Below, piece by piece: positions 8,687-16,752 of a stretch of 64,000 nt of DNA. The translations under genes and the position numbers were made by a program. The stretch's first letter is position 1; every line of letters starts with the position of its first letter. The notes below the pieces were generated by a model. That model searched no databases. It was given only the letters and a program-made list of their open reading frames with translations, and had not been told where the DNA came from. This DNA is from Leisingera sp. S132 (lineage in GTDB: Bacteria > Pseudomonadota > Alphaproteobacteria > Rhodobacterales > Rhodobacteraceae): NCBI RefSeq assembly GCF_025144465.1, contig NZ_CP083553.1, positions 826,501 through 890,500 of the forward strand. Reading direction: 5' to 3'.

Positions 8687-9516
8687 CCGGCGCTGCAGCC
8701 CTGAATGTCAACGGCGTGGTTTTTCCCAAGCACAGTGATCCGCAGCTGCGAGCGGTCTATGGCATAAGGACTGCCGTCCGCGGGCAGAAACTCGGTCTCC
8801 GCCACCAGCTGTCCGCCTTCGCGGCGGGTCTTGGTTTCACCGGCATAGAGCTTGGGGTTGCCGGGTTCGATCACCGCAACCTCCTCGCCGCCGGCAGAAG
8901 GCATCGAGATGCGGGCGGTGACCGTCATACCGTACTGCGACGGGCGCAGGCTGCAGGTTGCGTTGCGCACGCCCGCTTCCTTGGCCGACCAGGGGCGGCT
9001 GGCCATCGCGGCGGCAATTGCAGGGTGGCGGCCTGCGCTGCTGTCCAGCTCATGGTCGAATTTCAGTTCGGCCGGCACGCAGACATCCTTGCACACCCCC
9101 AGCTGCATCCGCCCTTTCAGGCGCACCGGCTTGCCCGGAGTTTCAGGCGTGATCTCCACTGGCAGCACCAGCTGATCATGATAGCCGATGGTGCGGTAAC
9201 CAGAGGTCAGGAAAACTTCGGGAGAGGGCCAGGTGATCGACAGCCTGCCGACATTACGTGCCCCGCGCCAGGAAAAACTGGGCGGGATGCCCGCATCGCC
9301 GGGAGCGCGCCAATAGGTCTTCCATCCCGGCTGCAGGGTGATCCGCAACGCGCCCAGATGGGTGCCTCGGGAGGTCATACCGCCATCCAGCACCTCGACC
9401 TGCACGATATCGCCGTCCGCAGCGCCGGCAGATGCAGGCGCACCGCTTGCAGCAGCCAGCAATGCTGCCGCAGCAGCAGCGGTTTTGAGCATTGTCCGTT
9501 TCATACCCGAATACAT
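8683..9516 (-). CDS. DsbD N-terminal-domain protein, periplasmic (DsbD-alpha-like)
   Basis: A ~277-aa exported protein equivalent to the periplasmic alpha domain of the thiol:disulfide reductase DsbD, without the membrane or thioredoxin parts. A signal peptide (MKRTMLKTAAAAAALLAAAS, Ala-rich) is followed by GWKTYWRAPGDAGIPPSF and the redox pair in GVCKDVCVP. A role in passing reductant to periplasmic thiol proteins or cytochrome c maturation is inferred from the domain only. Start choice is uncertain: ATG 9516 or ATG 9504 both leave an intact signal peptide, and a TTG at 9540 would add an unneeded extension. It is translationally coupled to the Nudix gene. Confidence 0.8.
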   Translation of the reverse strand: MYSGMKRTMLKTAAAAAALLAAASGAPASAGAADGDIVQVEVLDGGMTSRGTHLGALRITLQPGWKTYWRAPGDAGIPPSFSWRGARNVGRLSITWPSPEVFLTSGYRTIGYHDQLVLPVEITPETPGKPVRLKGRMQLGVCKDVCVPAELKFDHELDSSAGRHPAIAAAMASRPWSAKEAGVRNATCSLRPSQYGMTVTARISMPSAGGEEVAVIEPGNPKLYAGETKTRREGGQLVAETEFLPADGSPYAIDRSQLRITVLGKNHAVDIQGCSAG

Positions 9517-9684
9517 GCGCCTGCCAGCCAGCTTTGCCAAGTCACGATCCGGTCATGGCTCCCTCATCCTCCTGTGTTTGCGGCAAATTTGCCGGAGCCT
9601 GTGCGGAGTTGCGCCGATGCGCCCCCTTGCGCGGCAAGCGGGTGCGCGTCATGGTGGGGGGAGGCAGCAGAAAGACGGAAATTC

Positions 9685-10242
9685 ATGGATCTGACTGGCA
9701 AGCTCTTGATTGCAATGCCTGGTATTGGCGACCCGAGGTTCGAGCATTCGGTGATCTTCCTGTGCTCGCACGGCGAGGAGGGCGCAATGGGGCTGATCGT
9801 CAACAAGCCCGCGGACGGCGTGGCGCTGGGCGATCTGCTGGAGCAGCTGGACCTGGGCGGCGACAGCAACGCGGCGGCGGCGCTGCCGGTGCGCTTTGGC
9901 GGTCCGGTGGAGACCCAGCGCGGTTTTGTGCTGCATACGCCTGATTACGAATCGGATGTGAGTTCCCTGAAGGTGCCGGGCGGTTTCTCGATGACCGCGA
10001 CGCTGGATATTCTTGAGGACATCGCCCAGGGGCAGGGGCCGCAGGACCTGCTGGTGCTGCTTGGCTATGCGGGCTGGGGGCCGGGGCAGCTGGAATCGGA
10101 GATCACCATGAACGGCTGGCTGACAGCGGAGGCCAGTCCGGACCTCGTGTTCGGGCTTGCGGATGACAGCAAGTGGGGGGCGGCGCTGAAGACCCTGGGC
10201 GTTGATCCGCTCACCTTGTCGTCCAGCGCGGGCCACGCCTGA
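9685..10242 (+). CDS. yqgE: YqgE/AlgH family protein
   Basis: A 185-aa member of the widespread YqgE (DUF179) family, whose biochemical role is not established. The characteristic start MDLTGKLLIAMPGIGDPRFE, then VIFLCSHGEEGAMGLIVNKP, the RFGGPVETQRGFVLH core and LLGYAGWGPGQLE are all present, and the length is standard. I start it at ATG 9685, 6 bp after a GACGGAA Shine-Dalgarno-like stretch. The frame stays open far upstream only because it lies opposite the DsbD-like gene. It converges on the Sua5 gene, with a hairpin at 10321-10341 between them. Confidence 0.93.
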   Translation: MDLTGKLLIAMPGIGDPRFEHSVIFLCSHGEEGAMGLIVNKPADGVALGDLLEQLDLGGDSNAAAALPVRFGGPVETQRGFVLHTPDYESDVSSLKVPGGFSMTATLDILEDIAQGQGPQDLLVLLGYAGWGPGQLESEITMNGWLTAEASPDLVFGLADDSKWGAALKTLGVDPLTLSSSAGHA

Positions 10243-10320
10243 ACGCTCATATCCGGGCGGTACAGGGGGCTCCCGCGCGTTTTCTGATTATCGGAGATAA
10301 TCCCAAAACCCTTGGGCCGG

Positions 10321-10341
10321 GCGCCCATCTTCGATGGGCGC
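10321..10341. terminator. Hairpin between convergent yqgE and tsaC/sua5
   Basis: GCGCCCATC, TTC loop, GATGGGCGC: a perfect 9-bp stem in the 124-bp gap between two convergent genes. No T-tract follows on either strand, so it may be a transcript-end structure but not a classical intrinsic terminator. Confidence 0.5.
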
Positions 10342-10366
10342 AGGTGACCCGCGGGGCCTGCCGCGT

Positions 10367-11317
10367 TCAGTCCCGCGGCGCGGCGGCGCGGCGCAGGCGG
10401 TCGTTGATGGCCTCGCCCAGCCCGTGCATCGGCACCGGCGCAACGGCAATCGGCTTGCCAAGCGCATCCAACTGATGGAGATGGCCGAAGAGATTGGCCG
10501 CGGCCTCAGCCAGGTCGCTGTTTTCGGACAGGTTCAGGTCGCAGGGGCCGGGGCCGAAGCCGAGGTAAAGCTCACCGGCTTGCGGGGCCTCCGCATTCAG
10601 CCGCACTGGCGCGCCGGGGGCATAATGCGACAGCAGTTGTCCCGGCGCTGTCAGCGGGTCATGCACGTCGCGCTGCGTCAGCCTGCGGCCCAGCACGGCC
10701 TCAATTTCTTCCGCTGCCAACCCGCCGGGGCGCAGCAGCACCGGGTCCGGCCCGGCCAGACCGATGATGGTCGACTCCAGGCCGACACCGCAGGCGCCGT
10801 CATCCAGGATCGCGGCAATCCGGCCGTCCAGCCCGGCCTTCACATGCGCAGCCGTCGTGGGGCTGATCTTGCCAGAGGGATTGGCGGAAGGTGCTGCCAC
10901 CGGCCCGTCCAGCTCCCGCAGCAGGGCCTGCGCCGCCGGATGCGCGGGCACCCGCACGCCGAGCGTCTCCAAGCCGGCGGTGACCAGCGGCGAGATCCCG
11001 TGCCCCTCGCGCAATGGCAGCACCAGGGTCAGCGGTCCGGGCCAGAAGGCCGCGGCCAGCTGTTCCGCAACGTTATTCCATGCCACGTAGCGCCGCGCAG
11101 CCTCCGCCGAATGCACATGGGCGATCAGCGGATTGAACGACGGCCGCCCCTTGGCCTCGTATATGGCCGCAACCGCAGTGCCCTGCCGGGCATCAGCGCC
11201 AAGGCCATAAACCGTCTCGGTCGGGAAGGAGACCAGTTGCCCGGCCTGCAAAAGCCGGGCGGCGCGGGCGATGCCGCTTGCCGTTGCGGCAAGGATTTCA
11301 GTGCTCTGCTGGGGCAT
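10367..11317 (-). CDS. L-threonylcarbamoyladenylate synthase (Sua5/YrdC/YwlC)
   Basis: A 316-aa enzyme making threonylcarbamoyl-AMP from Thr, bicarbonate and ATP for t6A37 modification of ANN-decoding tRNAs. The YrdC domain spans residues ~15-205 (FPTETVYGLGADA, KGRPSFNPLIAHV, FWPGPLTLVLP, APSANPSGKISPT), followed by a C-terminal Sua5 domain beginning around SHYAPGAPVRL. This makes it the long Sua5 form, not the short TsaC form. The frame is open for another 186 codons upstream but that part is antisense to the acyl-CoA dehydrogenase gene. ATG 11317 (MPQQSTEIL) gives the expected N-terminus. Confidence 0.93.
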   Translation of the reverse strand: MPQQSTEILAATASGIARAARLLQAGQLVSFPTETVYGLGADARQGTAVAAIYEAKGRPSFNPLIAHVHSAEAARRYVAWNNVAEQLAAAFWPGPLTLVLPLREGHGISPLVTAGLETLGVRVPAHPAAQALLRELDGPVAAPSANPSGKISPTTAAHVKAGLDGRIAAILDDGACGVGLESTIIGLAGPDPVLLRPGGLAAEEIEAVLGRRLTQRDVHDPLTAPGQLLSHYAPGAPVRLNAEAPQAGELYLGFGPGPCDLNLSENSDLAEAAANLFGHLHQLDALGKPIAVAPVPMHGLGEAINDRLRRAAAPRD

Positions 11318-11458
11318 TCCGGGTGACGCGGCGTTTTGGTTGATTGAAAAAAGCGCCCGGTTAGGTAATCGGACAAGCCACAGACCATAATGGGCCAGCG
11401 CCGGGAAGCCAAGACTGCCCGCGCCGCAGGCCCCAGAAACCCCCGCCAGAGGACGCCC

Positions 11459-13162
11459 ATGACCTTCCGCGCCCCCGTTTCCGAGTATGAATTTCTGCTG
11501 AACCACGTTGTGGGTTATGACAGCATCCCAGCCACAGACCGCTTTGCCGAGGCAACATCCGACACCGTAAGCGCGATCCTCACAGAGGCAGGCAAGCTGT
11601 GCGAGGAGGTGATGGCGCCGCTGCAGCGCAATGGCGACCTGCACCCTGCGCGTCTGGAAAACGGCGTGCTGCGAACCTCGCCAGGGTTTGCCGATGGCTA
11701 TCAGGCCATTTGCGAAGGCGGCTGGGTCGGCATCAGCGCAGCGGAGGAATTCGGCGGCATGGGGCTGCCGCAGACGGTTGCCGTTGCGGTTTATGAGATG
11801 ATGGCGGGTGCCTGCCTGTCGCTGCAGCTCGCGCCGCTGCTGAGCCAGGGCCAGATCGAGGCGCTGGAGCATCATGCCTCAGACTCCATCAAGGAGCTGT
11901 ACCTGCCCAAGCTGATCTCCGGCGAATGGTCCGGCACCATGAACCTGACCGAGCCGCAGGCCGGGTCGGATGTCGGCGCACTTACATCCAAGGCAGAGCC
12001 CAATGGCGACGGCACCTATGCCGTGACCGGCCAGAAGATTTTCATCTCCTGGGGCGACAATGATTTCTGCGGCAACGTCTGCCACCTGGTGCTGGCGCGG
12101 CTGCCCGACGGGGTGCCGGGGACCAAGGGGATCTCGCTGTTTCTGGTTCCGAAATACCTGCCGGACGCGGACGGTAAACCGGGCAAACCCAATGATCTCA
12201 AGGTCGTGAGCCTGGAGCACAAGATGGGCCTGCACGGCTCCCCCACCTGCGTTATGCAGTTCGACGGTGCCACCGGCTGGCTGGTCGGGCCGGAACACGG
12301 TGGCATGGCGGCGATGTTCACCATGATGAACAACGCCCGCCTCGGCGTCGGCGGCCAGGGCGTCGGCGCGGGCGAAGGTGCCTACCAGCACGCGCTGGCC
12401 TATGCGCTGGAGCGCAAACAGGGCAAGACCGCCAGCGGCTTCATCGCCGACCACGCCGACGTGCGCCGGATGCTGATGGAGATGAAGGCGGATCTTTTTG
12501 CCTCCCGCGCGATCCTGATGGCCTGTTCCCGCGCCATCGACATGCATACCGCCACCGGCGGCAGCGATTGGGCAGCCCGCGCGGCCTTCCTGACCCCGAT
12601 TGCCAAGGCCTTTGGCACCGACACCGGCATGCGCGTTTCGGAAACCGGGGTGCAGGTCTATGGCGGCATGGGCTTCATCGAAGAATCAGGCGCGGCGCAG
12701 TATTACCGCGACGTGCGGGTGACAGCGATCTACGAGGGCACCAATGGCATCCAGTCAATGGACCTGGTGGCGCGCAAGATGATGGACGGCGGCGAAATGG
12801 GTTTTGCCCTGATCGACGAGATCGAGGAGCAGGCCGAACGTGCCCGTGCCACCCATCCCAACATGGCCGAAGCCGTCTGGCAGGCATGTGAATCCCTGCG
12901 CGAAGCCACCGAATGGCTGGTGTCGCAGCAGGACATGCAGGACCGTTTTGCGGGCTCGGTGCCGTACCTGCGCGCCTTTGCCCGGGTGCTGGGCGGCCAC
13001 TATCACCTGGCAGCCGCGATGGAGGATCAGGGCGGCGCGCGCGAGAAGCTGGCCCGCTTCTACATCACCCGGATGCTGCCGGAGCACAGCGCGCTCTTGG
13101 CCCACGCGCAGGCCGGTGCAGAAGGCACCTTTGCCCTCAGCCATGACGAACTGGCAGGCTGA
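11459..13162 (+). CDS. Acyl-CoA dehydrogenase (long, C-terminal-domain type)
   Basis: A 567-aa FAD enzyme oxidising an acyl-CoA to the enoyl-CoA and passing electrons to ETF. The N-terminal segment MTFRAPVSEYEFLL is typical of the ~590-aa alphaproteobacterial class that includes 3-methylmercaptopropionyl-CoA dehydrogenase (DmdC) and FadE-like paralogues; sequence alone does not separate them. EPQAGSDVGAL and GQKIFISWGDNDF form the FAD/acyl pocket. E426 in AIYEGTNGIQ is the expected catalytic base. Its electron route could lead to the ETF-ubiquinone oxidoreductase at 24 kb. The start at 11459 is chosen by this conserved N-terminus. The MBL gene overlaps its end. Confidence 0.92.
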   Translation: MTFRAPVSEYEFLLNHVVGYDSIPATDRFAEATSDTVSAILTEAGKLCEEVMAPLQRNGDLHPARLENGVLRTSPGFADGYQAICEGGWVGISAAEEFGGMGLPQTVAVAVYEMMAGACLSLQLAPLLSQGQIEALEHHASDSIKELYLPKLISGEWSGTMNLTEPQAGSDVGALTSKAEPNGDGTYAVTGQKIFISWGDNDFCGNVCHLVLARLPDGVPGTKGISLFLVPKYLPDADGKPGKPNDLKVVSLEHKMGLHGSPTCVMQFDGATGWLVGPEHGGMAAMFTMMNNARLGVGGQGVGAGEGAYQHALAYALERKQGKTASGFIADHADVRRMLMEMKADLFASRAILMACSRAIDMHTATGGSDWAARAAFLTPIAKAFGTDTGMRVSETGVQVYGGMGFIEESGAAQYYRDVRVTAIYEGTNGIQSMDLVARKMMDGGEMGFALIDEIEEQAERARATHPNMAEAVWQACESLREATEWLVSQQDMQDRFAGSVPYLRAFARVLGGHYHLAAAMEDQGGAREKLARFYITRMLPEHSALLAHAQAGAEGTFALSHDELAG

Positions 13163-14213
13163 TCCCGTGACCGATCTTCCCGACGTCTCCCCCCGTACCC
13201 CTTGGGAAGAACCACCCGCACAGGGGGAGGCGATCGAAGTGGCCGAGGGTGTCCTCTGGATGCGCCAGCCGCTGCCGATGAAGCTGGATCACGTCAACAT
13301 CTACGCACTGGATGAGGGCGACGGCTGGACGGTGGTCGACACCGGCTTCAACTCCCGCAAAAGCCGCGGCATCTGGGAGAGCCTGATGGCCGGCCCCCTG
13401 AAGGGCAAGCCGGTGACGCGCGTTGTCGTGACCCATCACCACCCTGATCACATTGGCCTGGCGGGCTGGTTCCAGTCGCAGCACGGTGCCGAACTGGTCA
13501 CCACCCGCACCGCCTGGCTGTTCGCCCGGATGCTGACGCTGGACGTGCAGGAGACATGGCCGGAGGAGACGCTGGCCTATTACCGCAGCGCCGGCATGGC
13601 GCCGGAGATCTATGACAAACGCGTCAATGACCGGCCTTTCAACTTTGCCGACACTGTGCATCCGATGCCGCTGGGCTTCACCCGTATCAAGCAGGGCGAC
13701 GTGATCCGCATGGGCGGGCGCGACTGGGACGTGCACACCGGCAACGGCCACGCCCCGGAGCACGCGACGTTTTGGAGCCGGGATGACAATCTGGTGATCA
13801 CCGGCGACCAGATCCTGTCGACCATCAGCCCCAACATCGGCGTCTACGCGACTGAGCCGATGGCCGACCCGCTGGGCGAATGGCTGGAGGCCTGCGAGCG
13901 TCTGGCAAAACTGGCGCGCCCCGATCATCTGGCGTTGGGCGGCCACAAGCTGCCATTCTCGCGCCTGCCGCTCAGGATGCAGCAGCTGATCGGCAACCAC
14001 CACGGCGCGCTGGAACGTCTGATGGATCACCTTTCCGTGCCGCGCACAGCCGCCGATTGCTTTGCGCCGCTGTTCAAGCGCAGAATCGGCGAGGGTGAGT
14101 ACGGGCTTGCACTGGTCGAGGCGGTGGCCCATGTAAATCATCTGTACCACACCGGCCAGGTGACCCGCTGGAAACGCGAAGACGGTGCCTGGCTCTATCA
14201 AGGCAAGGGGTGA
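13143..14213 (+). CDS. MBL fold metallo-hydrolase
   Basis: A ~356-aa metallo-beta-lactamase-fold hydrolase. The THHHPDHIG metal motif is intact, with downstream ligands in GNGHAPEH and ITGDQIL and a helical C-terminal extension after GGHKLPFSRLPLRM. It most resembles the glyoxalase II-like/LACTB2-like branch, which cleaves thioesters or RNA; the substrate is not predictable. ATG 13143 overlaps the acyl-CoA dehydrogenase by 20 bp; GTG 13167 (5 bp after its stop) is an equally plausible start. The overlap suggests a shared transcript and perhaps a CoA-thioester role. Confidence 0.88.
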   Translation: MTNWQADPVTDLPDVSPRTPWEEPPAQGEAIEVAEGVLWMRQPLPMKLDHVNIYALDEGDGWTVVDTGFNSRKSRGIWESLMAGPLKGKPVTRVVVTHHHPDHIGLAGWFQSQHGAELVTTRTAWLFARMLTLDVQETWPEETLAYYRSAGMAPEIYDKRVNDRPFNFADTVHPMPLGFTRIKQGDVIRMGGRDWDVHTGNGHAPEHATFWSRDDNLVITGDQILSTISPNIGVYATEPMADPLGEWLEACERLAKLARPDHLALGGHKLPFSRLPLRMQQLIGNHHGALERLMDHLSVPRTAADCFAPLFKRRIGEGEYGLALVEAVAHVNHLYHTGQVTRWKREDGAWLYQGKG

Positions 14214-14239
14214 TCCGCACCCCGGAAAGGGGAGGCACC

Positions 14240-14692
14240 ATGAGCGACGAGATTTCCACCAGCGCCGAGGCGGCAGAGGCGGCGGTGCTGCCCTGCGTGC
14301 ATGAAGTCCATTCCGACCCGGATGCCTGTGCAGGCCTGACCAAGGTGCCGGAGAAGCTGCAGAAACCGGATGCCGCCAAAAGCCCGGCCCGCTGGGCCTA
14401 TGAAAGGCTCATCCTCTATATCCAGAACTTCGAACAGCAGCTGGATGCCGAACACGAGGTCGCCATGGGCTTCGCCGGCGGCAATACCGGCGTGCTCAGG
14501 ATCGAGGGCATGGGCTATTTCGATCCCGACATCATCACCTTCTACGGCAGTGAGCCGGACGGTTCGAGAACCCAACTGGTGCAGCATGTGAGCCAGCTCA
14601 ATGTGATGCTGCGCTCGGTGCCCAAGCCGCGTGAGGAGGAGCCTGCCACCCGCATCGGCTTCCGCCTCGCCTCGGACCTGCAGCAGGAGTGA
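14240..14692 (+). CDS. DUF6173 family protein
   Basis: A 150-aa soluble protein of unknown function found in alphaproteobacteria. The conserved part begins around SPARWAYERLILYIQNFE and runs through MGFAGGNTGVLRIEGMGYF, YFDPDIITFYG and VQHVSQLNVMLRSVPK. No catalytic motif, signal peptide or membrane segment is visible. The ATG at 14240 follows a strong AGGGGAGG ribosome-binding site. It is 26 bp downstream of the MBL hydrolase gene and could share its transcript. Confidence 0.85.
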   Translation: MSDEISTSAEAAEAAVLPCVHEVHSDPDACAGLTKVPEKLQKPDAAKSPARWAYERLILYIQNFEQQLDAEHEVAMGFAGGNTGVLRIEGMGYFDPDIITFYGSEPDGSRTQLVQHVSQLNVMLRSVPKPREEEPATRIGFRLASDLQQE

Positions 14693-14855
14693 GCCGCACG
14701 ATTCGCCGCCCGGGCCTCCGCCGCAGGATTCGCAGCGGTTTTCTGTGGTTTCCGGGCGGCATTTCCACCGGATGCGCCCGAATGACGTGGTGACAGCGCG
14801 CGGCAAATCCGGTAATCACCGGGAAAACGCACGTGAATTTTGAGGGATAACTCAC

Positions 14856-14990
14856 ATGGCTGATCACCAGCACGGCACCATGGACATCACCGTTCAGGAG
14901 AAGATGTTCTCGAGCTTCATGACCTTCGTGACCCGTTTCTGCATCGCGATGGTGTTCCTCGCGCTGTTCCTGGCTATTTTCGCTACCTGA
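14856..14990 (+). CDS. aa3-type cytochrome c oxidase subunit IV
   Basis: A 44-aa protein, MADHQHGTMDITVQEKMF..., with a single membrane helix (about residues 25-43, FCIAMVFLALFLAIFA). It matches the small bacterial aa3 oxidase subunit IV, which crosses the membrane once beside subunits I-III and has no known catalytic role. The motif HGTMDITVQEKMFSSFM before the helix is the family signature. A GAGGGATAA ribosome-binding region precedes ATG 14856. The other oxidase subunits are not in this window; standing alone away from them is common in this group. Confidence 0.9.
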   Translation: MADHQHGTMDITVQEKMFSSFMTFVTRFCIAMVFLALFLAIFAT

Positions 14991-15006
14991 TCCCGGGACA
15001 ATATTG

Positions 15007-15624
15007 ATGCGCAATCTGCTCTGCCTCGGCGCGGTGATGCTGGCGCTTGCGGGTTGCGCGGCGCCGCAGCAGCCGAACGCGGACGCCGAAACCCTGGCCA
15101 AGGCGGCCTACCGGCATCCTGGCCCCGCGACGCTCACCCTGTACACGATGATCAACAACCGCACCGGGCGGGGCGGCCATGCGTCGCTAATGATCAACGC
15201 GTCGGAACGGGTGATTTTCGATCCGGCAGGCTCGTTCTACGCCTCAGTAGTACCAGAGCGGAACGATGTCCTTTTTGGTATCACCCCGGCAGTGGAAAAA
15301 GCTTACCGCGGCGCTCATGCGCGCAGCACATTCCATGTGGTCGTGCAACGGGTTGAGGTGACGCCGGAGCAGGCCCAGAAAGCCTATCAGCTGGCCGTCA
15401 CCAACGGCCGCGTGCCCGGCGCCTACTGCGCCCAGGCCACCATCGGCATCCTGCAGCAGATCCCCGGCTTTGAAAGCCTGGACCGCACCTTCTATCCGGA
15501 GAAACTCTCCGCCCAATTCGGCCAGCTGCCGGGCGTGGTGACAGAGCGTTACTATGAGAACGACAGCGCCGATCTGCAGGCGGGCATCACCAAGAGCGAC
15601 GCTGCGCTCAGCACTGCCGAGTAA
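15007..15624 (+). CDS. Lipoprotein with possible permuted papain-like fold
   Basis: A 205-aa predicted lipoprotein: the signal MRNLLCLGAVMLALAG ends in lipobox LAGC with lipidated C17. The mature part has GRGGHASLMI (H58) followed by FDPAGSFY and, later, PGAYCAQATIGIL (C141). The order His then Cys, with a strand and 'DPAG' after the His, resembles circularly permuted NlpC/P60 (YaeF/YiiX-like) thiol hydrolases; this is inference, not a family match I can confirm. It may act on peptidoglycan or lipids in the envelope. ATG 15007 is chosen over an adjacent upstream TTG. Confidence 0.65.
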   Translation: MRNLLCLGAVMLALAGCAAPQQPNADAETLAKAAYRHPGPATLTLYTMINNRTGRGGHASLMINASERVIFDPAGSFYASVVPERNDVLFGITPAVEKAYRGAHARSTFHVVVQRVEVTPEQAQKAYQLAVTNGRVPGAYCAQATIGILQQIPGFESLDRTFYPEKLSAQFGQLPGVVTERYYENDSADLQAGITKSDAALSTAE

Positions 15625-15648
15625 TTCTTCCGCCCGGGCGCAGAGCGC

Positions 15649-15978
15649 TCAGGCGGCGAGATACAAGAGCAGCAGGCTCATCCCGCCGGTTCCAAGCCCG
15701 ATCAGCACATTGCGCGTCAGATAGCCCGCGGCGAAGGTCGCCGCAGCGGCGGCAAAATGCATCAGGCTGGGATCGCCTCTGGTGGGGGCAGGCCAGACCA
15801 CCAGCGGTGCCACCAGTGCCGGGATGATCGCCACGGCGGTATAGCGCAGATGCCGCATCAGCCATTCGGGGATGGGCTTGCCGCCCATGAAGCCGATAAA
15901 GGCAAACCGCAAGCCGTAGCTGCCAAGCGCCAGCCCGATGATCACGGTCCACAAGATTGGTGCAGGGATACTGCTCAT
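15649..15978 (-). CDS. azlD: AzlD domain-containing protein (branched-chain amino acid exporter small subunit)
   Basis: A 109-aa membrane protein with about four hydrophobic segments (ILWTVIIGLALGSYGLRFAF, YTAVAIIPALVAPLVV, FAAAAATFAAGYL and LGTGGMSLLLLYLA). It partners AzlC in export of branched-chain amino acids or related hydrophobic compounds. The start ATG overlaps the azlC stop (ATGA), the normal arrangement for this pair. The ATG at 15978 is preferred because the in-frame upstream codons belong to azlC's tail. Confidence 0.88.
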   Translation of the reverse strand: MSSIPAPILWTVIIGLALGSYGLRFAFIGFMGGKPIPEWLMRHLRYTAVAIIPALVAPLVVWPAPTRGDPSLMHFAAAAATFAAGYLTRNVLIGLGTGGMSLLLLYLAA

Positions 15979-16703
15979 TTCGCGCCCTCCGCCTTGGCCT
16001 TTTGCCGCTCCAGCCACAGTTCCGCCTGCGCACCCGCGACCATGCCGGCAATTCCGGCCACAATCAGCCCCAGGTTATAGGGCAGAGCGGATGCGGGCAG
16101 CGAGGCAGCAACTGCCACAAAACACGCTGCCACATGCGCAGGGGTGCGCAGCATCGGACCGATCATCGCCAGAAACGCCAGCGGCAGCACGAAATCCACA
16201 CCCCAGCTTTCCGGGATACGGGTGCCCACCAATGCCCCCAGCGCGGTGGCGATGACCCAGGCCGGTGTGATCAGGCCATTGGTGCCAAAGAAATACGCCA
16301 CCCGCTGCGCCAGCGGCATCTCCGGCTCCTGTTCGAATTGCACAACCGACAGCGCATAGGACTGATCGACGATGAAATAGGCCGCAATTGCCCTCTGCCA
16401 CATCGGCGCATCACCCAGGTACGGCGTCAGCGATGCCGAATACATCGCCATCCGCAGGTTCACCGCCAGCGCCGAGATCAGGATGATGATCAGCGGCGCG
16501 TTCTCCTGCATCAGCTGCAGCGCGGTAAACTGCGCGGCGCCGGCAAAGACCGTCAGCGAAAAGGCAAAGGCCTCCGGCACGATCAGCCCGGCTTCTGCCG
16601 CCAGTACCCCGAACAGGAACCCAAAGGGCGACGCCATGAACAGAAACGGCGCGCTGTCGCGGAACCCCTTCCAAAAGGCCGATTTGGTGGTGGTGATTGC
16701 CAT
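15975..16703 (-). CDS. azlC: AzlC family ABC transporter permease-like exporter subunit
   Basis: A 242-aa inner-membrane protein. GFRDSAPFLFMASPFGFLFG at the N-terminus and SLTVFAGAAQFTALQLM with LRMAMYSASLTPYL are the AzlC hallmarks. Despite the database name, it is not an ABC permease; with AzlD it exports branched-chain amino acids. About seven membrane helices are visible, and the hydrophilic C-terminus is Lys/Glu-rich. The promoter must lie in the short gap to the divergent fdhD gene (about 50 bp). Confidence 0.9.
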   Translation of the reverse strand: MAITTTKSAFWKGFRDSAPFLFMASPFGFLFGVLAAEAGLIVPEAFAFSLTVFAGAAQFTALQLMQENAPLIIILISALAVNLRMAMYSASLTPYLGDAPMWQRAIAAYFIVDQSYALSVVQFEQEPEMPLAQRVAYFFGTNGLITPAWVIATALGALVGTRIPESWGVDFVLPLAFLAMIGPMLRTPAHVAACFVAVAASLPASALPYNLGLIVAGIAGMVAGAQAELWLERQKAKAEGAK

Positions 16704-16752
16704 CTGCGCGTCCTAGATTGCCTTGAACCGCCCTAAGGCGGACGCAGAAGGA

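Noticed and set aside
8506-9684. Long 5' extension of the YqgE frame
   Set aside because: Overlaps the DsbD-like gene antisense; the conserved start MDLTGKL lies at 9685 with a ribosome-binding site.
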